The position numbers and the translations under genes were made by a program. Below the pieces are notes generated by a model. It did not search any database. It saw nothing but the letters and a program-made list of their open reading frames with translations, and was not told where the DNA came from. A DNA stretch of 64,000 bases. It comes from Bacillota bacterium. Lineage in GTDB: Bacteria; Bacillota; Clostridia; Lachnospirales; Lachnospiraceae. This document shows positions 53,432-62,506 of this stretch, in pieces. Positions within the stretch are counted from its first letter, which is position 1; the number at the start of each line of letters is the position of its first letter. The stretch is from NCBI GenBank assembly GCA_023392535.1, contig JAEVYY010000009.1, positions 62,001 to 126,000 on the forward strand. Reading direction: 5' to 3'.

Positions 53432-54448
53432 TTATCTGTTTCTTACGTCGCTATTTTTATTTTTTACCTGGTATTTTTTCTTATTTTTATCCTTACTCTC
53501 ATAATTTTCGTATGCTTTTACAATTTTCTGCACAAGTGGATGCCTCACTACATCTCTACTGGTCAAATGACAGAATGCAATGTCTTCCAATCTACTTAGC
53601 ACTTTCGTAGCTACGTCCAGACCAGAAGGAACTCCAGGCGCAAGATCCTTTTGAGAAGAATCACCTGTTACAATAACCTTTGATCCAAAGCCTATTCTCG
53701 TTAAGAACATCTTCATTTGTGCAGGTGTCGTATTCTGAGCTTCGTCCAAAATAATATAGGCATTATCTAAAGTCCTGCCTCGCATATAAGCAAGTGGTGC
53801 TACTTCTATTAGTCCTTTTTCCATGTTTTTTGAAAAACTATCAGAACCCATTATCTCATATAATGCATCATATAACGGCCTTAAATAGGGATCCACTTTA
53901 CTCTGCAGATCGCCTGGTAAAAATCCAAGCTTTTCGCCAGCCTCAATTGCAGGTCTAGTCAAAATAATCCTTCCTACTTCGTTATTCTTAAATGCTGTAA
54001 TAGCCATTGCCATTGCTAGATATGTCTTTCCCGTACCAGCAGGTCCCAATCCAAAAACAATCATTTTCTGGCGGATAAAATCCACGTATTGTTTTTGGCC
54101 CAGCGTCTTTGGTTTAATGGGTTTCCCACTAATCGTATGACATATACAGTCTGCATCTATTTGTAAGAGAGAATTTTCAATATTTTCTTTATTCATAGTG
54201 ATGGCATATTCGACATTCTGCTCTTGAATATCGTTACCCCTCTTCGATAATTCCGATAATTCCTGTACAATTTTTTTAGCTTTCTTAACATTTTCTTCTT
54301 TTTTACCCTGAATCTTAACACCTCCATCGCGGTCTATGATTGCCACATCAAGATCTTTTTCTATTTTTTTAATATAGGTATCATTTTCACCAAATATATT
54401 TTGCATATGTGCAATCGACATTTCTACTATTTCTTCAAAATTATTCAT
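53432..54448 (-). CDS. PhoH family ATPase
   Basis: A 338-residue protein. Residues about 25-75 form a KH-like RNA-binding segment, then a RecA-like ATPase with Walker A GPAGTGKT (about 135-142) and DEAQNTTPAQ. PhoH proteins act in RNA metabolism, and ybeY and phoH neighbours suggest ribosome-related work. Two ATGs are possible (54454, 54448); the second is better spaced from GGAAA. It overlaps the yqfD stop. Confidence 0.94.
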   Translation of the reverse strand: MNNFEEIVEMSIAHMQNIFGENDTYIKKIEKDLDVAIIDRDGGVKIQGKKEENVKKAKKIVQELSELSKRGNDIQEQNVEYAITMNKENIENSLLQIDADCICHTISGKPIKPKTLGQKQYVDFIRQKMIVFGLGPAGTGKTYLAMAMAITAFKNNEVGRIILTRPAIEAGEKLGFLPGDLQSKVDPYLRPLYDALYEIMGSDSFSKNMEKGLIEVAPLAYMRGRTLDNAYIILDEAQNTTPAQMKMFLTRIGFGSKVIVTGDSSQKDLAPGVPSGLDVATKVLSRLEDIAFCHLTSRDVVRHPLVQKIVKAYENYESKDKNKKKYQVKNKNSDVRNR

Positions 54449-55679
54449 CCGCATTTTCCATTTCTTTTTTATTTTCGTCTGGTATTGTTGAGGCTACCTG
54501 AACACCCGTTTGCTCAATTGCCTGAATATTTCCAATGGCTTGCATTGACTCATTAATATTTATTATTTTAACATCTTTTTGTATTATTTGTACCCCTTTT
54601 TCTTTTAAAGTTTCAATAAATTCGTCTAAATTATGATTTAGTCTTTGTTTTGCTTCTTCATTGCTATATTTTTTTGTTTTTGTCTCATATTCCCTTACCT
54701 CTTTTGTTCCCCAATAGAACGGTAAATAAAAGTTATCCAGTATTTTAATCTGATGTGTTTCTGTATAAATATCATATTCTTTATATGAGATGCGCCGGTG
54801 CGGTAAATAAAAGGCTTTCCCAAATAATTCGACAAATTGAATTTTTTTCAACTCTCCAGTAAAACATTTTTCTTTATAGTTTAATTCTAAACGATCCTTA
54901 TAATTGTATACACATTTTAAATAAATATCTGCATCTGCATTACTATACTGATACTTTCGTATTAAAGTATCTTCCCCTACAATCGGTATTAATCCAGAAA
55001 CTAACAAATCACCCTTTTTTACCGTTGTTCCGATTGCAACCTTTGGAATACCACTTCGTGTTATCATTTCCACGATGACACCATCTTTTGGCGCAATCAG
55101 ATCACTTGCTTTATATTTTTGTTCCTTCTTATTTTCATTTTCTATTAATGTATTTTCTTTTAATTTGATATAAAGTTTTGTCCCTTCTAATTTAACAGAA
55201 TCCCATGTGACGATATCAAATTGTAACCTGATATCCTTTTCCAATTCCTCAATCGGAACATCTTTCTTCTTCATACCATAGATGACACCGTTTGCAGTTA
55301 GATAATCCATAAACTCTTCGTCTGTAATACTTGTGTTACCGACAATCTCAATCGACCAAATATAAGTTGTCATCAACATTAAAAATAAAATACAGCCTAA
55401 AATACCCAAAGCAAAAACGCTTCTTTTTCTTATTTTAGGCACAAAAAAAGGTAGTCCATATCTTTGTAGAATGGCTACCCTGGTTCTTGTTTTTCTGACG
55501 ATAGGCCTTAACCCCATAAAACCTCTCAGACTGATATTCATAACATAATAATCTTTATAGTGCTTTACATCCCAAATTAGAATATTATGATTACTACATA
55601 AATTCATAAAACGCTCGGGAGAATATCCCCATACTTTAATGGTAAGATATCCTTTCATATATTTAAAAAGACGAAGCAT
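54441..55679 (-). CDS. yqfD: Sporulation protein YqfD
   Basis: A 412-residue protein with one membrane helix at about 90-110 and an extracytoplasmic region of POTRA-like type (WSIEIVGNTSITDEEFMDYL). The N-terminal KVWGYSPERFMNLC is the usual start of YqfD. In Bacillus it is made in the mother cell under sigma-E. GGGGAGT precedes the ATG. It follows yqfC by 44 bases, as in Bacillus. Confidence 0.93.
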   Translation of the reverse strand: MLRLFKYMKGYLTIKVWGYSPERFMNLCSNHNILIWDVKHYKDYYVMNISLRGFMGLRPIVRKTRTRVAILQRYGLPFFVPKIRKRSVFALGILGCILFLMLMTTYIWSIEIVGNTSITDEEFMDYLTANGVIYGMKKKDVPIEELEKDIRLQFDIVTWDSVKLEGTKLYIKLKENTLIENENKKEQKYKASDLIAPKDGVIVEMITRSGIPKVAIGTTVKKGDLLVSGLIPIVGEDTLIRKYQYSNADADIYLKCVYNYKDRLELNYKEKCFTGELKKIQFVELFGKAFYLPHRRISYKEYDIYTETHQIKILDNFYLPFYWGTKEVREYETKTKKYSNEEAKQRLNHNLDEFIETLKEKGVQIIQKDVKIININESMQAIGNIQAIEQTGVQVASTIPDENKKEMENADE

Positions 55680-55723
55680 GTTTACTCCCCACTTTCTTCA
55701 ACCTGCATTCTTTCAAGGAAGCG

Positions 55724-56011
55724 CTAAAGATAATGAATACATTCCACACATCCACTAATTTTCATATCTTCATTCGTATAGTAGTCAATCGACAATTGTT
55801 TTCCTTCTATACATATTTGACAATTTTTTCCTTGTATCATAATCATCTCTCTCGTATATTCAATGATTCCTTTATAATTTTCAATATACACATCATGTCT
55901 GCCAGTAATTGTTACAATAGAGGCCCCAAGCATAATATCTTTTGGAAGATTCAAACTTTCCACCATTCGTTCTTTTTTATTTTCTAGTTTTTGATTCCAT
56001 TTTTTATTCAT
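55724..56011 (-). CDS. yqfC: Sporulation protein YqfC (YabP family)
   Basis: A 95-residue protein. Its core LNLPKDIMLGASIVTITGRHDVYIENYKGIIEYT is characteristic of YabP/YqfC proteins of the spore coat or sporulation programme. It heads the yqfC-yqfD-phoH cluster. The upstream 60 bases contain CATGTAAT- and CATATAAT-like sigma-E -10 candidates but no clear -35, and the ATG lacks a good ribosome site, so its start is only moderately certain. Confidence 0.88.
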   Translation of the reverse strand: MNKKWNQKLENKKERMVESLNLPKDIMLGASIVTITGRHDVYIENYKGIIEYTREMIMIQGKNCQICIEGKQLSIDYYTNEDMKISGCVECIHYL

Positions 56012-56076
56012 ATTCTATTATATGTCTGCTTACCTATTACATGTCATCTATTAGAATATTTTATGACCCTAACGGT

Positions 56077-56556
56077 CTATTTATGATATGGTTCATGATT
56101 CATGATACGATAAGCACGATAAATCTGTTCTAATAATATCACTCTCATCAATTGATGCGGAAATGTCATTGTCGAAAAACTTATCTTTTCGTCCGCTCTT
56201 CGTAATATGGTATCGTGTAGTCCCAAGGAACCCCCTATCAAAAAAATAATATTACTCTTTCCCTGAACTCCTAGTGTTTCAATTCTTTTAGAGAATTGCA
56301 CGGAATCATATGCATTACCTTGAATGGAAAGCGCTATTACATAAGAGTCTTCTTTTATATATTTAAAAAGTCTTATCGCTTCTTTTTCTTTAATTTTATT
56401 TTCAACAAGTTCACTTGCATTTTCAGGGGTTTTCTCATCCGTCACCTCAATTATTTCCAATTTACAGTATTTTGAAAGCCTTTTTCCATATTCTGCTAAC
56501 GCATCTTTATAAAACTTTTCTTTTATTTTTCCTACTGTAAGAATTATAATTGACAT
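56077..56556 (-). CDS. rlmH: 23S rRNA pseudouridine-1915 N3-methyltransferase RlmH
   Basis: A 159-residue SPOUT methyltransferase of the expected length. The SAM-binding knot is in IIFLIGGSLGLHD and the C-terminus ends MRVILLEQIYRAYRIMNHEPYHK. It methylates pseudouridine 1915 in helix 69. The ATG at 56556 has GGGAAAGG upstream and starts at the conserved MSIIILTVGKIKEKFY, so I use it instead of the earlier frame opening. It follows a zinc-ribbon membrane protein gene by 24 bases. Confidence 0.97.
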   Translation of the reverse strand: MSIIILTVGKIKEKFYKDALAEYGKRLSKYCKLEIIEVTDEKTPENASELVENKIKEKEAIRLFKYIKEDSYVIALSIQGNAYDSVQFSKRIETLGVQGKSNIIFLIGGSLGLHDTILRRADEKISFSTMTFPHQLMRVILLEQIYRAYRIMNHEPYHK

Positions 56557-56580
56557 ACTTGTTGCCTTTCCCATTTCTAT

Positions 56581-57381
56581 TTATTCAAACAGAACTGTAT
56601 AGAGATCCTCTATAATAGCATCCAGAAACCCTTCTTCCAAATTGATAAAAGTTTCAGAAATTAATTTCTTGATCTGTTCGGTCCTTTTGAAGTATTTCAT
56701 TTCTTCTGCTAATTCATCTATCATTAATTCCTTATCTATCATATCTGCCGTTAAATTTTTCAAACACCATGCCTTAATTTCTTTTGTTAAATTATTTTCT
56801 GTCACTGCATCTAATGCTATTTTTTTATAAGAATGATAGGAGAATATCCCCATTATAATAAATAGTACAAATAAAAATCCCATTACTATATAAGTTAAAA
56901 TGCCAAACTGTAATGAAATAATTTTTAAAGCTGTCAGAATTAATAATACCAATCCTGCTACCCCTACTAAAAGGAGTGTATAGGCTGAGGTCTTAAAATT
57001 TTCTGCCCTCTCACTTTTATACTCATAGACCTGTGCTTTGGATGTATCCAGAATATTTTTTTCTTCTATGTGCTCTAATTCTTCATTCTCTAATAAGGAC
57101 TCTTCCTGCAAAAAAATGTGAACTAATTTTTTCGCCTTTTTCGTATCTTTCCTATCTACAAAAATTTCATGAATCTGTTCTTCTTCATTGTACTCAATCG
57201 TTCCAGATAAAACTTGATTATATCGTAAGAAATCATTTAGTTTCATCATTTCCTCTTCACTTCCGAAAGTGATTGGCTCTGCTCTTTTTTCCTCCAGTTC
57301 TTCTACTAGATCTACGTTACAGTCGGAACATACTTTAATACCTTCTACATATTCATTTTTACAAATTGGACACCATGACAT
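56581..57381 (-). CDS. Zinc-ribbon membrane protein of unknown function
   Basis: A 266-residue protein. The first 25 residues bind zinc with Cys4, Cys7, Cys18 and Cys21. A segment at about 36-92 resembles DUF2007-type domains. Two hydrophobic helices lie at about 134-156 and 162-184, and the C-terminal 80 residues are soluble and helical. No enzyme motif. AGGAGG precedes the ATG. It is adjacent to rlmH in the same direction. Confidence 0.8.
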   Translation of the reverse strand: MSWCPICKNEYVEGIKVCSDCNVDLVEELEEKRAEPITFGSEEEMMKLNDFLRYNQVLSGTIEYNEEEQIHEIFVDRKDTKKAKKLVHIFLQEESLLENEELEHIEEKNILDTSKAQVYEYKSERAENFKTSAYTLLLVGVAGLVLLILTALKIISLQFGILTYIVMGFLFVLFIIMGIFSYHSYKKIALDAVTENNLTKEIKAWCLKNLTADMIDKELMIDELAEEMKYFKRTEQIKKLISETFINLEEGFLDAIIEDLYTVLFE

Positions 57382-57414
57382 ATTCTATTCCTCCTAAAAG
57401 TACCAGCTAAGATA

Positions 57415-57460
57415 AATAGGTCAACGTTCATCTTCGCGATTACTGATTGACCTATTTTTT
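57415..57460 (-). terminator. Terminator after the Dabb gene
   Basis: AATAGGTCAA (57415-57424) pairs perfectly with TTGACCTATT (57447-57456) across a 22-base loop. A T-run is clearer on the plus strand (TTTTTT); on the minus strand it is TTTATC, so termination of the leftward operon may be partial. Confidence 0.55.
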
Positions 57461-57500
57461 AATTGCACTACCATTCTTCTAGCAAATTAATTTCTTACCT

Positions 57501-57800
57501 CTAATTCTTGTAATCCAAGCATGCTCTGTCACATGTTACATTTCTGATAAAACTTGCTGCTTTTACATGCTCCGGATGAATCTGATAGGCATTTAAATCT
57601 TCAATAGTTTCAAAAGCAGATATTAAAGCAATCTCTTTATTACTTGATTCCAACTCATTTATTATAACATCCAATTCTAGGATTCCCTTTATATGCTCTT
57701 TCAATTGAGTAAGATCTCTTTTTATGGCCTCGCCGGCTTCTTTTTTTTGTTCTACTGATAATTCAGGTAAGAAATTCCATAATACAATATGTTTTACCAT
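57501..57800 (-). CDS. Dabb family protein (stress-responsive A/B barrel)
   Basis: A 99-residue protein with the whole Dabb domain: MVKHIVLWNFLPELS, then a long helix and AFETIEDLNAYQIHPEHVKAASFIRNV. Dabb proteins form dimeric alpha/beta barrels of the monooxygenase-like fold; the activity here is unknown. ATG at 57800 has AGAGAGG upstream. It lies 4 bases after nfnB and is the last gene of that operon, before a hairpin. Confidence 0.9.
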   Translation of the reverse strand: MVKHIVLWNFLPELSVEQKKEAGEAIKRDLTQLKEHIKGILELDVIINELESSNKEIALISAFETIEDLNAYQIHPEHVKAASFIRNVTCDRACLDYKN

Positions 57801-57804
57801 AAAT

Positions 57805-59193
57805 TTACCTCTCTTTCGACAAGTACTCATGAATTCCATTTGCTGCAGCCTTTCCAGCTCCCATCGCAAGAATAACTGTTGCCGCTCCTGTAACCGCATC
57901 GCCTCCTGCATAAACACCCTCTTTAGAGGTTTTTCCAAACTCCTCTTCCGCTACAATACATTTTCTTCTGTCTACTTCCAGACCTTTCGTAGTGGATGAA
58001 ATCAATGGATTTGGCGAAGTTCCCAATGACATGATTACCGTGTCAACTTCTATCGTGAATTCTGAGTCTTCAATAACCTTAGGACGTCGTCTTCCAGATT
58101 CATCAGGTTCACCCAGTTCCATTTTGACACATTTTAATCCGCTTACCCAGCCGTCTTCATTAGTCATGATTTCGATTGGATTTGTTAACAAATCAAAACG
58201 GATACCTTCTTCTTTTGCATGATGAACTTCCTCGACTCTGGCAGGTAGTTCCTCTTCGCTTCTTCTATATACAATATGCGTCTCTGCCCCTAGTCTTAAT
58301 GCTGTTCTAGCAGCGTCCATCGCAACATTACCTCCACCTACGACAGCTACTTTCTTTCCTCTCATAATTGGAGTCCTGCTGCCTTCTTTAAAGGCTTTCA
58401 TAAGATTACTTCTTGTTAGATATTCATTTGCAGAAAATACACCGTTCGCTTGCTCTCCAGGTATGCCCATAAATTTAGGAAGTCCTGCTCCTGAGCCAAT
58501 GAACACGGCATCGTAGCCTTCTTCTTCCAATAACTCATCTATGGTCGTTGATTTACCAATTACAACATCTGTCTCAATCTTGACCCCAAGCGCTATTACA
58601 TTGTCAATCTCTTTTTGTACCACTTTGTCCTTAGGAAGACGGAACTCCGGAATACCATATACCAAAACACCTCCGGCTTTATGTAGTGCTTCAAAAATAG
58701 TTACCTGATATCCCATTTTTGCCAAATCCCCAGCACAAGTAAGTCCCGCTGGACCAGAACCTATGACTGCAACTTTTTTATTAATCTTTGTTTTTGCGCT
58801 TTCTGGTTTGATATTGTTTTCTCTCGCCCAATCTGCCGTGAATCTTTCTAATTTTCCGATGGATACAGGTTCTCCTTTTATACCTCGGATACACTTTCCT
58901 TCGCATTGGCTCTCTTGCGGACATACGCGGCCACAAACTGCCGGCAGCGCTGAAGATTCACTGATAATGTGATAAGCTTTCTCAATATCTCCTGCCTTTA
59001 CCTGCTCAATAAATGCAGGTATATTAATAGAAACCGGACAGCCCTTGATACACTGTGCATTTTTACAATTAATACACCTGGCCGCTTCTTCCATCGCTTC
59101 TTCTTTTGTATAACCCAAACAAACCTCTTCAAAATTCGTAGCACGTACTTTTGGATCTTGTTCTTTTATTGGTACTCTTTTTAAGACATTCAC
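57805..59193 (-). CDS. nfnB: Ferredoxin:NADP reductase large subunit (NfnB / GltA-type)
   Basis: A 462-residue protein. Two [4Fe-4S] sites are indicated by CINCKNAQCIKGCP and CPQESQCEGKC near the N-terminus, then two FAD/NAD Rossmann folds with IGSGPAGLTCAGDLA and VVGGGNVAMDAARTALRLGAE. It is the electron-bifurcating large subunit partnering NfnA; alternatively a glutamate-synthase-like small subunit, but no gltB is near. The start is GTG 59193, overlapping the nfnA stop (GAGTGAATG), with GGAGG upstream. Couples NADH, NADPH and ferredoxin. Confidence 0.93.
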   Translation of the reverse strand: MNVLKRVPIKEQDPKVRATNFEEVCLGYTKEEAMEEAARCINCKNAQCIKGCPVSINIPAFIEQVKAGDIEKAYHIISESSALPAVCGRVCPQESQCEGKCIRGIKGEPVSIGKLERFTADWARENNIKPESAKTKINKKVAVIGSGPAGLTCAGDLAKMGYQVTIFEALHKAGGVLVYGIPEFRLPKDKVVQKEIDNVIALGVKIETDVVIGKSTTIDELLEEEGYDAVFIGSGAGLPKFMGIPGEQANGVFSANEYLTRSNLMKAFKEGSRTPIMRGKKVAVVGGGNVAMDAARTALRLGAETHIVYRRSEEELPARVEEVHHAKEEGIRFDLLTNPIEIMTNEDGWVSGLKCVKMELGEPDESGRRRPKVIEDSEFTIEVDTVIMSLGTSPNPLISSTTKGLEVDRRKCIVAEEEFGKTSKEGVYAGGDAVTGAATVILAMGAGKAAANGIHEYLSKER

Positions 59194-60083
59194 TCGTTAT
59201 CACCTCCGCAATTACCACATCCTCCATGATGCGTATCTCCCTCTTTTTCTGCCAAGAAGTCTCTGCCTTCTTTTGTTTTGTACATTTGCTGACGTTTCAT
59301 CGCCTGATCAAAATCAACCTTATGTCCGTCAAATTCAGGACCGTCCACGCAAGCAAATTTCACTTCGTCACCAACCGTAACACGGCAGGCTCCACACATA
59401 CCGGTGCCATCTACCATAATAGGATTTAAACTTATAATCGTTGGTATATTTAGCTTTTTGGTTGTCAAACATGCAAACTTCATCATAATCATTGGTCCAA
59501 TCGCTATACATACATCATATTGCTTTCCCTCTTTTTCAACAAGGTCTTCAATCACCTTTGTAACAAGACCATGTCTTCCATAAGAGCCATCATCTGTTGT
59601 AATGTATAGATCACCTGCTACCGCCTTCATTTCTTCTTCTAAAATTAAGATATCTTTTGACTTTGCTCCAACAATAACATCAGCTTTTACACCATGTTCA
59701 TGTAACCATTTTACTTGTGGGTAAACAGGTGCTGTCCCAACTCCTCCCGCAACAAAAAGAAATTTCTTTTTCTTTACCTCTTCTATATTATCTGTCACCA
59801 GTTCAGAAGGACATCCCAAAGGACCTACAAAGTCAGCGAAAGCATCACCTACTTTAAAAGTAGACATAAAATTTGTGGCGGATCCTACAATCTGAAACAC
59901 AATTGTTACGGTTCCTTTTTCTCTATCGTAATCACATATCGTTAATGGAATCCTTTCACTGTCTTCATCCGTCCTAACAATAACGAACTGACCTGGTTGA
60001 CACGATTTTGCAACTCTTTTCGCTTCCACTTCCATCAAAAATATATTGTTCGTCAGTTCTTCCGCTCTTTTTATTTGATACAT
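59190..60083 (-). CDS. nfnA: Ferredoxin:NADP reductase small subunit (NfnA)
   Basis: A 297-residue FAD/NAD-binding protein. The N-terminal FAD region has RIPLTICDYDREKG, the NAD site FVAGGVGTAPVYPQ, and GTGMCGACRVTVGDEVKFACVDGPEFDG carries the [2Fe-2S] cysteines. The C-terminus HHGGCGNCGGDNE has more Cys. Together with NfnB it forms NADH-dependent reduced ferredoxin:NADP oxidoreductase in anaerobes. GGAGG precedes the ATG and a good promoter lies upstream. Sulfide dehydrogenase SudB and PyrK are related families. Confidence 0.93.
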   Translation of the reverse strand: MYQIKRAEELTNNIFLMEVEAKRVAKSCQPGQFVIVRTDEDSERIPLTICDYDREKGTVTIVFQIVGSATNFMSTFKVGDAFADFVGPLGCPSELVTDNIEEVKKKKFLFVAGGVGTAPVYPQVKWLHEHGVKADVIVGAKSKDILILEEEMKAVAGDLYITTDDGSYGRHGLVTKVIEDLVEKEGKQYDVCIAIGPMIMMKFACLTTKKLNIPTIISLNPIMVDGTGMCGACRVTVGDEVKFACVDGPEFDGHKVDFDQAMKRQQMYKTKEGRDFLAEKEGDTHHGGCGNCGGDNE

Positions 60084-60136
60084 GTTATCCTCCTATACCC
60101 TTCCTATCATTCGCTCTTTACCTATTTTCATTGCTA

Positions 60137-60165
60137 ATGATAAGGGAATTTCATTAAAATTGCAA
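60137..60165 (-). promoter_or_regulatory. Promoter of nfnAB
   Basis: TTGCAA (60160-60165) and TATCAT (60137-60142) are 17 bases apart, about 50 bases before nfnA, directly after the zinc-ribbon/TPR gene. Confidence 0.55.
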
Positions 60166-60174
60166 TACAGAATG

Positions 60175-61593
60175 TTAAAAAGGAATTACAGAATACTTCC
60201 CATTCCGATTTAATTCCGCCTTATTTATGGATCCTGTCATCGCATTCACTGCGAGCTGATTCCCTGTTTTTACTTGTGTATTCATTGTGTCTACATAACT
60301 TTCCACGACCAGGTAATACGTGACTCCATCCACTGTAATTGCGGTATTACAGGTATAGATATAACGACCTGTTGCATTACTCATATGACCTTCTACATCG
60401 GTAATATAATTATTTTCAAACAAAAATACCGTGGTAGCATTAATTGCATCCTGCGCCTTTATATTGACATGGTTCAATTTCAACTCATAGATTCTTTCCG
60501 TTATCTCACTCGTCGAACCATCTTCCCCATAAGTAATAAATTGATATCTACTTTCTCCCAATGTCATATAAATCGGTCCCGTGTATTCCATACTATCTTG
60601 GGTTGGAACTGTTCCATCGGTCGTATAATACGTCTTACCATTCCCCTGATTATCAACTTCTATCGTCTGAGGATAATTATATACACCGCTGTAAAGATTT
60701 ACATTCGGTTGTAAAGGCGTCGTGACCTCGATCAAATATTTCTTTTCTGCACATTCACTGACAATACCATACTGATTTATAAAAATGGCTTTGATTACAT
60801 ATTTTCCTTTTTCTAAAAAAATGGGGGCTGTATACTCATTACTTTTAATGCTAGGCTCTTTACCGTCCATCGTATAATATATTTTTCCAGTTGTATTAGC
60901 ACTTAATTTTAAGGGAACCACTTGATCATAGGTATCTTCTCTTAGACTGAATTCTGGTGGAAATGCCGCAAAAGAGTTGAATTTCATCACAATATCCTCA
61001 TTACTACACTCCATTAGCAAATCATTAATTGCATTATAATCTTCACTATCCTCATATATTTTTATTAGCATTCGATAGGCATCTTCATTATTTTCATAAG
61101 TAGCAATATAATCCTTTAAAGTGATCACTGCATTTTCTGTCTGCCCATCTTTATTGTAATAGTCTGCTAATAACAAAATCCCCTTTTCATCTTCACTACT
61201 AATAAATGTAGCTCGTTTCATATGATGAATTGCCTGCACGTAATCCTTTGTCTTGGCGCACTGAATAGCCTCTTTCATTTGAAAATTATAGGAATTATAT
61301 TGGTAAGTTGAAATTCCTGCTAAAACAGAGAATAAAACAAACAGCATTGCTAAAACTATTGCAATCACTGAAAAATTCTTCCCTTCTTTAATTTTCACAT
61401 ACCATTTATAAGGTTTTGAAGCCTCCTCATTCTTATCTTGAATTACAATCTCTTCCGCAAGTCCAGATAACGTTTCATGAATTCTTAATTCAAATTCGGG
61501 CTCAAAATCAGGCACAATCTGTATCTCGTTTCCGCATTCTTCACAATATAACTGATCATCTTTTAGTTCTTTTCCGCATTTGGGACACTTCAT
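60175..61593 (-). CDS. Zinc-ribbon, membrane-anchored TPR protein with chitobiase-type domains
   Basis: A 472-residue protein. The zinc ribbon uses Cys3, Cys6, Cys17 and Cys20; a single hydrophobic helix (about 76-98) crosses the membrane. TPR-like repeats (about 105-210) follow, then two CHB_HEX_C-type repeats (KIYYTMDGKEPS... and KTYYTTDGTVPT...). The C-terminus is DUF-like. The C-terminal part is therefore predicted outside. Function unknown. GGAG precedes the ATG; it follows folD by 14 bases and sits between C1 and redox genes. Confidence 0.8.
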   Translation of the reverse strand: MKCPKCGKELKDDQLYCEECGNEIQIVPDFEPEFELRIHETLSGLAEEIVIQDKNEEASKPYKWYVKIKEGKNFSVIAIVLAMLFVLFSVLAGISTYQYNSYNFQMKEAIQCAKTKDYVQAIHHMKRATFISSEDEKGILLLADYYNKDGQTENAVITLKDYIATYENNEDAYRMLIKIYEDSEDYNAINDLLMECSNEDIVMKFNSFAAFPPEFSLREDTYDQVVPLKLSANTTGKIYYTMDGKEPSIKSNEYTAPIFLEKGKYVIKAIFINQYGIVSECAEKKYLIEVTTPLQPNVNLYSGVYNYPQTIEVDNQGNGKTYYTTDGTVPTQDSMEYTGPIYMTLGESRYQFITYGEDGSTSEITERIYELKLNHVNIKAQDAINATTVFLFENNYITDVEGHMSNATGRYIYTCNTAITVDGVTYYLVVESYVDTMNTQVKTGNQLAVNAMTGSINKAELNRNGKYSVIPF

Positions 61594-61607
61594 ACCATTT
61601 ACTCCAT

Positions 61608-62477
61608 CTACAATCTTTCAACCTGTTTTTCTAAATCTTGAAAGTTGATTGATTCTACGCAATTATGCATTAACATTGCAATTGTCATTGGACCTACCCC
61701 TCCCGGAACAGGCGTAATTGCACTGCAAATCGGGGCTACATCATCATAGTCGACATCACCACATAATTTATTAGCTTCATCCCTATGAATCCCCACATCA
61801 ATAACAACTGCCCCTTCTTTCACGTATTCCTTGGTAATCCATTTGGGTTTTCCGATAGCCACAATAAGGATATCTGCCCTTTTACACACCCCTTTCAAGT
61901 TTTTTGTTTTAGAATGTGCGATAGTAACCGTTCCATTTGCTCTAAGCAACAGGATTCCCATAGGTTTTCCGACAATATTACTTCTTCCAATAACTACGCA
62001 CTCTTTTCCGGCAATTTCAATCCCTGATCGTTTACACAATTCAATAATACCCGCCGGAGTACAGGATACAAAACCTGGCTGTCCGATACATAAAGCACCT
62101 ACACTTTGAGGATGAAAGCCGTCTACATCCTTTTTGGGATCAATCGCTTTTATAACCTTATCTTCATCAATATGTATAGGTAATGGAAGTTGCACTAAAA
62201 TACCGTTAATATCTGATCTTTCGTTTAGTTCAAAAATAAGGTCTACTAATTTAGATTCTGTGGTATTCTCATCTAATTCATAAGAATACGATGTTACACC
62301 AATAAACTCACATGCCTTTTTTTTATTATTTACATAGACACTGGAAGCGGTATCCTTACCAACTTGAATTACAGCAAGTGCGATTTCTTTGCCTTCCCTT
62401 TTTAATTCTGAGACTTTTATTTTTAGTTCTTCTTTTATTTGATCCGATATTACTTTTCCATCTATTATATGTGCCAT
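61608..62477 (-). CDS. folD: Methylene-THF dehydrogenase / methenyl-THF cyclohydrolase
   Basis: A 289-residue bifunctional enzyme. The catalytic Lys is in YVNNKKKACE, the NADP site in GRSNIVGKPMGILL, and PVPGGVGPMTIAML closes the active site. It interconverts methylene-, methenyl- and formyl-THF. I start at ATG 62477, preceded by GGAGAG; a TTG 12 bases earlier is not needed. It follows fhs by 29 bases; together they form the THF branch of one-carbon metabolism. Confidence 0.97.
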   Translation of the reverse strand: MAHIIDGKVISDQIKEELKIKVSELKREGKEIALAVIQVGKDTASSVYVNNKKKACEFIGVTSYSYELDENTTESKLVDLIFELNERSDINGILVQLPLPIHIDEDKVIKAIDPKKDVDGFHPQSVGALCIGQPGFVSCTPAGIIELCKRSGIEIAGKECVVIGRSNIVGKPMGILLLRANGTVTIAHSKTKNLKGVCKRADILIVAIGKPKWITKEYVKEGAVVIDVGIHRDEANKLCGDVDYDDVAPICSAITPVPGGVGPMTIAMLMHNCVESINFQDLEKQVERL

Positions 62478-62506
62478 ATATCTCTCCAATCTTATGTGGG
62501 ATACCT

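Noticed and set aside
56012..56076. Sigma-E promoter for yqfC
   Set aside because: -10-like CATGTAAT and CATATAAT occur, but no matching -35 at the right spacing could be found, so it is not listed as a feature.
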